Assembly: GCA_035353855.1 (NCBI GenBank)
Contig: DAOQAK010000004.1
Location: 1-64,000 of the forward strand
Source of the DNA: Bacteroidales bacterium
GTDB lineage: Bacteria > Bacteroidota > Bacteroidia > Bacteroidales > CG2-30-32-10
Length of the DNA stretch: 64,000 bases
Direction of reading: 5' to 3'
Part shown: piece after piece, positions 33,708-41,961 of the stretch
Layout: each line of letters begins with the position of its first letter
How positions within the stretch are numbered: position 1 is the first letter of the stretch
Notes under the pieces: generated by a model
Told to the model about the DNA's origin: nothing
Database searches by the model: none
What the model saw: the letters and a program-made list of their open reading frames with translations, nothing else
Program-made: the position numbers and the translations under genes

Positions 33708-35500
33708 TGAAAATATTTGAAGCAAATATTTCTTATCAGGTTTCGGATTTATTAAAAACGAATTTGAATAAAATAAAGCTTTTTGAAACTGCCAACCATA
33801 AAATATTTGAGATTTGCGGAATTAGGAATTTTTTTAACAACAATAAAGAATTATTATACCTTAAAGAACATATTTCCATTACCCAAAATATAATTGAAGA
33901 ACCTGACCGTGCCGAATATGGCGACTTTCAAACGAATATACATTTAGCAAAATCAGTTGCCGTTTTTTTGAAAGAGAAAAAGATTAACCCAAAAATTATT
34001 ATAGAACCAACTTTTGGAAAAGGAAATTTTATAATTGCATCTCTAGAGGCATTCCCAAATGCTGAAAAAATAATAGGAGTTGAAATTTATAAACCTTATG
34101 TATGGGAAACGAAATTCAATATCATTCAATTTTATATTGACAATCCCAGAGATAAAAAACCAGTTATTGAAATCAATCATTTCAATGTTTTTGATTTCGA
34201 TTTTAAAAGCATAGCAATTGAACATTCCAAAGACGAAACTCTAATTGTTGGTAATCCGCCATGGATAACAAATTCCAAATTAAGCAGCCTTGAATCTGAT
34301 AATCTTCCGGTAAAATCAAACTTTAAAAAGCATAGTGGCTACGATGCAATGACAGGTAAAGGAAATTTTGATATTGGAGAATACATTACGCTAATGATGT
34401 TTGATGCTTTTCAAAATTCAAAAGGACATTTCGCTTTTCTTGTAAAAAATTCTGTTATCAAAAATGTTATATTTGACCAAAAGCAACGCAGATATAATAT
34501 CTCTGATTTACAAAAACTCACCATCGACAGTAAAAAAGAATTTAATGTTTCCGTTGAAGCCGCTTTATTTTTTTGTAAATTAAACTCCCCATCAGAATTT
34601 ACCTGCACGGAATTTAATTTTTATAATCAAACTAAACTAATAAATCAACGGAACTTGCCTATTGGAAAATTCGGCTGGGTAAAAGAGAAATTTGTTTCAA
34701 ATATTGACTTCTATGTTCGCTATAGTGACATTGATGGACTTTGCCCATTTGAGTGGAGACAAGGCATAAAACATGACCTGTCTTCAATAATGGAAATAGA
34801 AAGAATTAACGGGCACTTTATAAACGGGCTACATCAGGAATTTAATCTCGAAGAAGATTTGGTTTATGGCCTACTAAAAAGTTCTGACCTCAAACAACTA
34901 GTAATTGATAAAACAAGAAAATATACAATTATTACACAAAAGAAAATAGGACAAGACACTTCATTTATTAAAAAAGAATTTCCAAAAATATTTAATTATT
35001 TACACAAAAACAAAACTCAATTCGATTCTCGAAAATCCAGTATTTATAATAATAAGCCTGCCTTTTCTATTTTTGGAATTGGCGACTATTCATTTGCACC
35101 TTACAAAATTTCAATTTCAGGATTATACAAAACTTTTACTTTCAGTTTAATTCTGCAACAAGACAACAAGCCGATAATGCTTGACGATACATGCTATTTG
35201 CTCGGATTTGATGATATTGATTATGCAGCCTATACTCTCATTATTTTAAACTCGGAAAAAACAAAAGCACTTTTGCAATCAATAACATTTTCCGATGCTA
35301 AAAGAACTTTCACAAAAGAAATTTTAATGCGTATCGATTTATATAATCTTGCTTTACATTCCTCAAAAATCAACATGCAGCAAGAGCTTGAAAAGTTTAA
35401 TAAAACTTTCAAATTAAAAATTAGTTTCAAAAAGTGGAACGACTATTTAAGTTTAATGAAACCTGTTGCAAAACACAAACAAATGAAACTTTTTGTATAA
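33704..35500 (+). CDS. Type II N6-adenine DNA methyltransferase
   Basis: A 598-residue class I SAM-dependent methyltransferase. AdoMet motif I is IIEPTFGKGNFII (with the acidic residue in GVEIYKPYVWE), and the catalytic motif IV is GNPPW in LIVGNPPWITNS, typical of m6A enzymes. The N-terminal GDFQTNIHLAKSVAVFL places it in the group whose motif I precedes motif IV. The C-terminal half (from about 330) is the likely target-recognition region. It protects host DNA from the upstream nuclease. The long target domain suggests an asymmetric or interrupted site, but this is inference. A terminator follows. Confidence 0.9.
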   Translation: MMKIFEANISYQVSDLLKTNLNKIKLFETANHKIFEICGIRNFFNNNKELLYLKEHISITQNIIEEPDRAEYGDFQTNIHLAKSVAVFLKEKKINPKIIIEPTFGKGNFIIASLEAFPNAEKIIGVEIYKPYVWETKFNIIQFYIDNPRDKKPVIEINHFNVFDFDFKSIAIEHSKDETLIVGNPPWITNSKLSSLESDNLPVKSNFKKHSGYDAMTGKGNFDIGEYITLMMFDAFQNSKGHFAFLVKNSVIKNVIFDQKQRRYNISDLQKLTIDSKKEFNVSVEAALFFCKLNSPSEFTCTEFNFYNQTKLINQRNLPIGKFGWVKEKFVSNIDFYVRYSDIDGLCPFEWRQGIKHDLSSIMEIERINGHFINGLHQEFNLEEDLVYGLLKSSDLKQLVIDKTRKYTIITQKKIGQDTSFIKKEFPKIFNYLHKNKTQFDSRKSSIYNNKPAFSIFGIGDYSFAPYKISISGLYKTFTFSLILQQDNKPIMLDDTCYLLGFDDIDYAAYTLIILNSEKTKALLQSITFSDAKRTFTKEILMRIDLYNLALHSSKINMQQELEKFNKTFKLKISFKKWNDYLSLMKPVAKHKQMKLFV

Positions 35501-35511
35501 AGTAAAAATGC

Positions 35512-35550
35512 AAAACTTCAAAAACATTAAAGGCTTTTGAAGTTTGTTTT
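35512..35550 (+). terminator. Terminator between the methyltransferase and murF-alr
   Basis: AAAACTTCAAAA pairs with TTTTGAAGTTT across a loop of about 10 nt, with T-rich flanks on the plus side. It separates convergent genes and may work both ways. Confidence 0.7.
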
Positions 35551-35570
35551 GGGATTTGAATTTTAATTTT

Positions 35571-38057
35571 TTATTCCTGGTAGTAAACTCTCTTCACCCT
35601 TCTTGAAACGCTTGTCAGCACTTCGTATGGAATGGTTTCCATATCAGCAGCAAATTCAGATATTGGATATTCAGCGCCAAACACAATTACATCATCACCT
35701 TCTGCAGCATGAATATCGGTAATATCGATCATGCACATGTCCATGCATACATTGCCAACAATATTCGCAAAACGCCCGTTAACATATAATTTACCATGAC
35801 CATTACCCAGCTTGCGGTTCAATCCGTCGGCATAACCAATAGGAACAGTAGCAATTTTCATATCATTTGCAGCTATCCACTTGTGTCCATAACCTATTGA
35901 TTCACCTTTGGGAATTGATTTTATTTGCGAAATCACCGTTTTCAGCGTACTTACATTTTGTAAAAATGTTTGTTCCTGTTCGTTTACAGCAACGCCATAC
36001 AAACCTATTCCCAATCGCACCATTTCAAATTGCGCATCGCGAAAACGGCTGATACCGGCAGAATTCAGTATATGACTTAATATCTGGTAATCAAAATTCT
36101 GTTGAATAAATTCGCTCATTTCGCGGAATAATGAAATTTGGGAGCGTGTAAAATCATCCTGTGCAGGGTCATCGCTAGCAGCAAGATGTGAGAATACTGA
36201 TTTGACTACAATATTTTTATTGTCTTTAATATGGTCTACAAGCCTTGCTATATCGCTCTTTTCAAAACCCAGCCGGTGCATTCCTGTATCTAATTTGATA
36301 TGAATATTTGCTTTTTTATCGCTGTCTTTATAATTGCGTGCAACGGCTTCTTCAAAAAGTTCAAGAATACGGAAGCTATAAATTTCTGCTTCAAGATCGT
36401 ACTTCAGCATGGCATCAAAACTCTGTTCTTCAGGATTCATAACCATTACAGGTGTGGTAATTCCTGATTTGCGTAATTCAACTCCTTCATCAGTATATGC
36501 TACTGTTAAATAATCCACCTGGTGATATTGTAAGATATTTGCAATTTCATAACTTCCGCTTCCGTATGAAAAAGCTTTAACCATAGCCATCATACGGGTT
36601 TCCGGTTTCAACAGGCTGCGATAATAATTTAAATTATGCACCAGTGCATTCAGGTTTATTTCAAGAACGGTTTCATGCGCTTTTTGTTGCAGCGCTTTTC
36701 CTATCCTCTCAAACTTAAATATTCGCGCACCTTTCAGCAATATGGTTTCATTATGAAATTCCGAAAAAGGAAAGTCTTTCATGAAATCGGCAGTCGTTTC
36801 ATAAAAAAGTTTATCAATATGAAATTTATCTTTCTGCCTGCTTATGGCTTTTCCTATTCCTATTATCCTGTTTATTTTTTTATTTAAAAGAAGTTCGGCA
36901 ACGTCTGAATACAGCTCATCTTCATTACGTCCGCTTTGTAAAATATCGGAAAGGATTATTGTTTTTTCCCTGTGTTGTTTTTGTTGATTAAGAAAATCGA
37001 TCGCAATACTCAGCGAGTTAATATCCGAATTGTAACTGTCGTTTATCACAGAACAGTTATTGATGCCTTCTTTTAATTCCAGTCGCATTGCAACAGACGA
37101 AAGGTTGAGCATTCGTTTTGCAATTACATCATTTTCGTAATCCAGTACCAGCATTGTAGCCCAGCACTGAATGGCATTTTCAGTTGATGCATCATCTGAA
37201 AAAGGAATGGTTATCTGAAGTTTTTCATTTTTGTAAAGACCTTCTATCGTGGTTTTGTTATTCCTCCGGTTAATGTTTTTAATAAGCAGGCTGGCATTAC
37301 TCTTATGGCTCCAGGTAAATGTTTTAATGTTCTTTAAATTTTCTGCACGAACAATTCTTTCTTTAATTTCAAGATAATCGGAACAATAAATAAGTATATT
37401 TACTTTTGTAAAAAGTTGTAATTTCTCATTCGTTTTCTGTGTAATATTAATGAAGTTCTCATCATGCGCCTGACCAATATTCGTGAATATACCAATTGTC
37501 GGCTGAATGATGGCTTGTAATTTATCCATCTCATCAACTTCAGAAATCCCTGCTTCAAAAATTGCCAGTTCATGCTCAGCATCCATTTGCCAAACACTTA
37601 AGGGAACTCCTATTTGTGAGTTAAAACTTTTTGGACTGCGAACAATTTTTTTATCATCACTCATCAATTGGAACAGCCATTCTTTTACAATTGTTTTTCC
37701 ATTACTGCCGGTAATTCCAATAACCGGAATACTGAATTTCTTCCGATGAAAAATTCCAAGAGTTTGTAATGCCGATAAAGAATTTTTTACTTTAATAAAA
37801 TTGGCTTCCTGACAATTTTGCACAAAACTATCATCCTGTGAAATCACAAAATTCCTGACCCCTTTTTCGTAAAGTTCTTCAATATATTTGTGACCGTTAT
37901 TGCGTTTGGTGATGATTGAAAAAAATAAAGAATTATCCGGTGATATTAATTTACGGCTGTCGATCACCAATTGTTTTACAACAGAATCGGGTGATGGCAA
38001 CTGCACCATTTCACCTTTAATGATTTTACAAATTTCGTTGATACTATATGAAGCCAT
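35571..38057 (-). CDS. Bifunctional MurF ligase / alanine racemase
   Basis: An 828-residue fusion characteristic of Bacteroidota. The N-terminal half is UDP-MurNAc-tripeptide:D-Ala-D-Ala ligase (ATP loop GITGSNGKT, Lys121). The C-terminal half is PLP-dependent alanine racemase: Lys494 in MAMVKAFSYGSG binds PLP, and RLGIGLYGV and ESIGYGHKW supply the second active-site segment. It makes D-Ala and attaches D-Ala-D-Ala to the cell-wall precursor. I chose the ATG at 38057 (MASYSINEICKIIKG) rather than 38108, which would overlap pdxA. Gene order is leucyl aminopeptidase, pdxA, murF-alr. Confidence 0.95.
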   Translation of the reverse strand: MASYSINEICKIIKGEMVQLPSPDSVVKQLVIDSRKLISPDNSLFFSIITKRNNGHKYIEELYEKGVRNFVISQDDSFVQNCQEANFIKVKNSLSALQTLGIFHRKKFSIPVIGITGSNGKTIVKEWLFQLMSDDKKIVRSPKSFNSQIGVPLSVWQMDAEHELAIFEAGISEVDEMDKLQAIIQPTIGIFTNIGQAHDENFINITQKTNEKLQLFTKVNILIYCSDYLEIKERIVRAENLKNIKTFTWSHKSNASLLIKNINRRNNKTTIEGLYKNEKLQITIPFSDDASTENAIQCWATMLVLDYENDVIAKRMLNLSSVAMRLELKEGINNCSVINDSYNSDINSLSIAIDFLNQQKQHREKTIILSDILQSGRNEDELYSDVAELLLNKKINRIIGIGKAISRQKDKFHIDKLFYETTADFMKDFPFSEFHNETILLKGARIFKFERIGKALQQKAHETVLEINLNALVHNLNYYRSLLKPETRMMAMVKAFSYGSGSYEIANILQYHQVDYLTVAYTDEGVELRKSGITTPVMVMNPEEQSFDAMLKYDLEAEIYSFRILELFEEAVARNYKDSDKKANIHIKLDTGMHRLGFEKSDIARLVDHIKDNKNIVVKSVFSHLAASDDPAQDDFTRSQISLFREMSEFIQQNFDYQILSHILNSAGISRFRDAQFEMVRLGIGLYGVAVNEQEQTFLQNVSTLKTVISQIKSIPKGESIGYGHKWIAANDMKIATVPIGYADGLNRKLGNGHGKLYVNGRFANIVGNVCMDMCMIDITDIHAAEGDDVIVFGAEYPISEFAADMETIPYEVLTSVSRRVKRVYYQE

Positions 38058-38064
38058 ATTAATT

Positions 38065-39159
38065 TTATAACACAAGTTTTGGTTCGCTGCCCGGTTTTTC
38101 TTCGTCATGAACAGTAAACTTAAGCGGATTTACGGTAAGTTCATTATACAACCTTCTGTTCCTGCAAATATCAATAGCAAGATAAAGCGCTTCGCGGAAT
38201 GAATCGGCAGAGGCTATATTTTTTCCGGCAAGTTCATATGCAGTGCCATGTGCAGGCGATGTGCGTACAATGGGCAATCCGGCAGTATAATTCACTCCGC
38301 TGTCGAATGTCAGAGTTTTAAATGGGATCAGGCCCTGGTCGTGATACATTGCTATTACTGCATCGAATTTTGTAAATGATGATGAACCAAAAAATCCATC
38401 GGCAGGATAAGGACCAAATGCAAGAATACCTGCTTCTTTTGCTTTCTTTATTGCAGGGATAATTATTTTATTTTCTTCATCACCAATAACTCCGTTGTCG
38501 CCGGAATGAGGATTAACGCCCAATACAGCTATTCTTCCTTTTCTTATTCCAAAATCTTTCAGAAGCGATTCATTCAATATTTTAATTTTATTTAAAATTA
38601 ATTCTTCCGTTAAAGCATTAGAAACATCCTTTAAAGGAATATGCCCGGTAACAACGCCTATGCGAATATTATTGCTAACCATCAGCATTAAAAAATCTTT
38701 GGTATTAAATTTTTCTGCAAGATATTCTGTATGCCCCGGAAATTTAAACCCCTGCGATTGAATATTTTTTTTGTTGATTGGCGCGGTAACCAGCGCATCA
38801 ATATGATCATGTTTTAAATCTTCAACAGCTGCCTCGAGCGACATGAGCGACAATTGACCGCCAACTTCAGTTGACATTCCTAAATCAATTTTTACTTCTT
38901 TATCATAAATATTAATAATGTTCGCTCTTCGCGAAATTGCAGCATCAGCATTCTTCACAAGATTAAGATTGAATTCGCCAACGTCGAGTGTCTTCCTGTG
39001 ATATGAAGCAACTTTAGAAGAACCATAAACAATGGGTGTGCAGATTTCCATAACACGTGGATTGGCAAGTGTTTTAATTATTATTTCATAACCAATACCA
39101 TTGATGTCGCCTTGCGATATTCCTATTTTAAAACGTTCTTCGTTATCGGATTTTGTCAT
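38065..39159 (-). CDS. pdxA: 4-hydroxythreonine-4-phosphate dehydrogenase
   Basis: A 364-residue enzyme of the DXP-independent-of-ribose (deoxyxylulose) pathway to pyridoxal phosphate; it oxidises 4-phosphohydroxy-L-threonine. Family signatures: GISQGDINGIGYEII, TAPINKKN, GHTEYLAEKF, VNPHSGDNG and the metal site AMYHDQGLIPFK. The length is slightly above the usual ~330 because of a C-terminal extension (FTVHDEEKPGSEPKLVL). It precedes the PLP-dependent murF-alr by 7 bp, so cofactor synthesis and use are co-transcribed, perhaps by chance. Confidence 0.95.
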   Translation of the reverse strand: MTKSDNEERFKIGISQGDINGIGYEIIIKTLANPRVMEICTPIVYGSSKVASYHRKTLDVGEFNLNLVKNADAAISRRANIINIYDKEVKIDLGMSTEVGGQLSLMSLEAAVEDLKHDHIDALVTAPINKKNIQSQGFKFPGHTEYLAEKFNTKDFLMLMVSNNIRIGVVTGHIPLKDVSNALTEELILNKIKILNESLLKDFGIRKGRIAVLGVNPHSGDNGVIGDEENKIIIPAIKKAKEAGILAFGPYPADGFFGSSSFTKFDAVIAMYHDQGLIPFKTLTFDSGVNYTAGLPIVRTSPAHGTAYELAGKNIASADSFREALYLAIDICRNRRLYNELTVNPLKFTVHDEEKPGSEPKLVL

Positions 39160-39200
39160 ATCAATAATTTTAAAATATTAAATGCGATTTTTTTCTTTTA

Positions 39201-40649
39201 TTATTTTTTAGAAATATTCTTCATGAAATCGAAAAGCAATCTTACGCAATAACCTGTTCCGCCCTGTCCAAGATAAGTGTAGCGGTTATCCATGAATGCA
39301 GGTCCTGCTATGTCAAGATGTATCCATGGGTAATCCGTAAAATGTTCAAGAAATTTTGCAGCGGTAATAGCTCCTGCATAAGCGCCACCAATATTTTTCA
39401 TATCGGCAATTTCCGACTTTAATAATTCTTTATAATCATCCCACATTGGAAACTCTACAATGCGCTCGCATACGGCATTTCCGGAGTCCATTAATTTTTT
39501 CATAAACATTCCGTGATCTTTTCCCATTCCCACCATTGCATATTTTCCAACGGCGGCATGCGCTGAACCTGTAAGCGTAGCCATATCAATAACCAACCCG
39601 GGATTTAATTTTTTCGCGTAACTTAATGCATCGGCAAGAATCAATCTTCCTTCTGCATCGGTATTTAAAACTTCAACCGTAGTACCGTCATGCATGGTAA
39701 TTATATCGCCGGGTACGAAACAGTTACCACCGGGACGATTATCTGTTGATGGAATTAATCCATAAACATGAACAGGTAATTTTGCTGATGCAATTGCATG
39801 AATTGCTCCTATTACAGCTGCTGCTCCCGACATATCGCACTTCATGGTTTCCATGCTTTGCCAGGGTTTCAGACATATACCACCGGTATCAATAACCAAC
39901 CCCTTACCCACAAAAACATAAGGTTTTTTGTTTACCGGTTTTGCAGGTTTCCATTCAATAATAGTGAAAGTAGGCGGGTCAATACTGCCTTTATTTACGG
40001 CAAGCAATCCACCCATCTTCAATGTTTCAATTTGCTTTTTATTTAAAACTTCAACTTTAGCGCCTGCACTTTTGCACACTTTCAACGCTTCATCAGCAAG
40101 TTTTGCAGCATTCAAATATGAAACAGGTTCATTAACCAAATCACGACTGATATAAACCGACTTAAGAATTATGTTGATTTCACTGATGTTTGCAGCATTC
40201 ACTTTTTTTGAAAACACCGAAATATTCTCGAGTGTGTGAATGGTTTTTTTTGAACAAACACCTTTTTTATATTTTGTAAATTGATAATTTCCTAATACCA
40301 ACCCTTCAATAAACGCTATGGTATTCTCGGTTTTTTCTGAAATATCTACAATCTGAATCTTGGAAATTTTCTGACTGTTGATCTTAGGTAACAGGCTGTC
40401 GGCGGTTTTGCGGTAATATTCCTTTACATCATACCCTTGTTTTTTATTGTCGGGAAAAACAACAAAATCCCATTTTTTAAGCCTGTTAAAAGAAAAAGTT
40501 TTTGTTTCGTTTTTCGATAACAGCGAAGACATATATGTTATTTCATCTTTGGTGAAAGAATATTTTGCAAGGCTTTCCGGTTTCTCGGCAAGAAATATGG
40601 CGTTTACTGCAACAGAATATTTTTCGGTTTTTTCAATATTTTTAAACAT
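39201..40649 (-). CDS. Leucyl aminopeptidase (M17 family)
   Basis: A 482-residue cytosolic aminopeptidase with two metal ions. The core motifs are KGLVIDTGGICLKP, MKCDMSGAAAVIG (metal Asp, catalytic Lys nearby), the signature NTDAEGRLILADAL, and DMATLTGSAH. The N-terminal domain (about 1-160) is divergent, as usual. It removes N-terminal residues from peptides, complementing the exported peptidases upstream. It lies 41 bp before pdxA in the same direction and is divergent from mqnC. Confidence 0.93.
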   Translation of the reverse strand: MFKNIEKTEKYSVAVNAIFLAEKPESLAKYSFTKDEITYMSSLLSKNETKTFSFNRLKKWDFVVFPDNKKQGYDVKEYYRKTADSLLPKINSQKISKIQIVDISEKTENTIAFIEGLVLGNYQFTKYKKGVCSKKTIHTLENISVFSKKVNAANISEINIILKSVYISRDLVNEPVSYLNAAKLADEALKVCKSAGAKVEVLNKKQIETLKMGGLLAVNKGSIDPPTFTIIEWKPAKPVNKKPYVFVGKGLVIDTGGICLKPWQSMETMKCDMSGAAAVIGAIHAIASAKLPVHVYGLIPSTDNRPGGNCFVPGDIITMHDGTTVEVLNTDAEGRLILADALSYAKKLNPGLVIDMATLTGSAHAAVGKYAMVGMGKDHGMFMKKLMDSGNAVCERIVEFPMWDDYKELLKSEIADMKNIGGAYAGAITAAKFLEHFTDYPWIHLDIAGPAFMDNRYTYLGQGGTGYCVRLLFDFMKNISKK

Positions 40650-40739
40650 ATATGATTATTTTTGAAAAATTATAAAAGGATTACAAAATTACAAATCCTG
40701 CCCAGATTTAAGTTATATTTTTTAATTATTTATTAAAGT

Positions 40740-41843
40740 ATGAATTTCGACGAGAACATACTTTTTGAAAAAGCATTGAATTCAGAATTTCTTTCTGTTG
40801 ATGAAGGTTTATTTCTTTATAAAAATGCCTCCACTGCATCGTTGATGTATATTGGACATGAATTACGGAAGAAAAAAATTCCGGGAAACAAGGTAACATG
40901 GATGATCGACCGTAATGTAAATATCACTAATGTATGTGTGTCGGGTTGCCTTTTTTGTAATTTTCATTGTTCACCCAAAAGTAAAAAAGCTTACACCACT
41001 TCGATTTACCAATATATTGATAAAATTGAAGAGATGAAAAAACTAGGAGGCAACCAGTTATTATTGCAGGGCGGAATGAATCCCGACCTGGATCTGGAAT
41101 ATTATAAAAATTTATTTAAGGATTTAAAAAAGAGATTTTCTAATTTAAAACTTCATGCATTGGGACCTCCTGAAATTGTTTTTTTAAGCGAAACAAGCGG
41201 AAAAACATATCAGCAGGTACTTGAAGAATTATGTGAAGCAGGACTTGCATCATTACCCGGAGCAGGCGCAGAAATTTTATCCGACAGGGTAAGAAAAATT
41301 ATTTCCCCGAAAAAATGTGGCGCCCATCAATGGCTTGAAGTAATGAAAGAAGCTCACAACCTTCGTTTACTCACCTCTGCTACCATGATGTTCGGACATT
41401 TGGAAACTTTAAAAGAACGAGTTGAGCATCTGGTTTTAATTCGCGATACGCAAAATAAAAAACCGGAAGATGCAATAGGTTTTATTGCATTTATTCCATG
41501 GCCTTTTCAACATAAAGGAACGGCATTAAATAAAAAATTCGGAATACAAAATGCGGTTACTTCAGAAGAATATATCCGTACCATAGCCATAAGCCGGATT
41601 ATGCTTCCCAATATCAATAATATCCAGGCATCGTGGTTAACCGTTGGTAAAGAAACTGCACAGGTTTGCCTGCATTCGGGAGCTAATGATTTTGGCTCGA
41701 TAATGATTGAAGAAAATGTTGTTTCAGGTGCAGGCGCTTCAAATTCTTTCAACGCCGATGAAATTCAAAAAGCTATTACTGATGCGGGTTTTACACCACA
41801 ACTTCGGAATCAGAAATATGAAAATATTAGCATGCCTTTTTAA
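40740..41843 (+). CDS. mqnC: Cyclic dehypoxanthinyl futalosine synthase (MqnC)
   Basis: A 367-residue radical SAM enzyme. Cysteines Cys66, Cys70 and Cys73 in NVCVSGCLFCNF bind the 4Fe-4S cluster. MIDRNVNITNVC, QLLLQGGMNPDL and the C-terminal SWLTVGKETAQVCLHSGANDFGS followed by MIEENVVSGAGA are the MqnC signatures; MqnE has a different pattern. It converts dehypoxanthine futalosine to the cyclic form in the futalosine pathway to menaquinone, implying a menaquinone-based respiratory chain. It stands alone, divergent from the leucyl aminopeptidase gene. Confidence 0.93.
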   Translation: MNFDENILFEKALNSEFLSVDEGLFLYKNASTASLMYIGHELRKKKIPGNKVTWMIDRNVNITNVCVSGCLFCNFHCSPKSKKAYTTSIYQYIDKIEEMKKLGGNQLLLQGGMNPDLDLEYYKNLFKDLKKRFSNLKLHALGPPEIVFLSETSGKTYQQVLEELCEAGLASLPGAGAEILSDRVRKIISPKKCGAHQWLEVMKEAHNLRLLTSATMMFGHLETLKERVEHLVLIRDTQNKKPEDAIGFIAFIPWPFQHKGTALNKKFGIQNAVTSEEYIRTIAISRIMLPNINNIQASWLTVGKETAQVCLHSGANDFGSIMIEENVVSGAGASNSFNADEIQKAITDAGFTPQLRNQKYENISMPF

Positions 41844-41961
41844 TTAATCCGATTTTAATTTTTACATAGTTAAAATGTCATAAATTAGCATTTAACAAGT
41901 TTTAAGTTCATTTATATAAAATAAAATATTTAATTTAGTGTTCATTATTCTTTAAAAGTTT

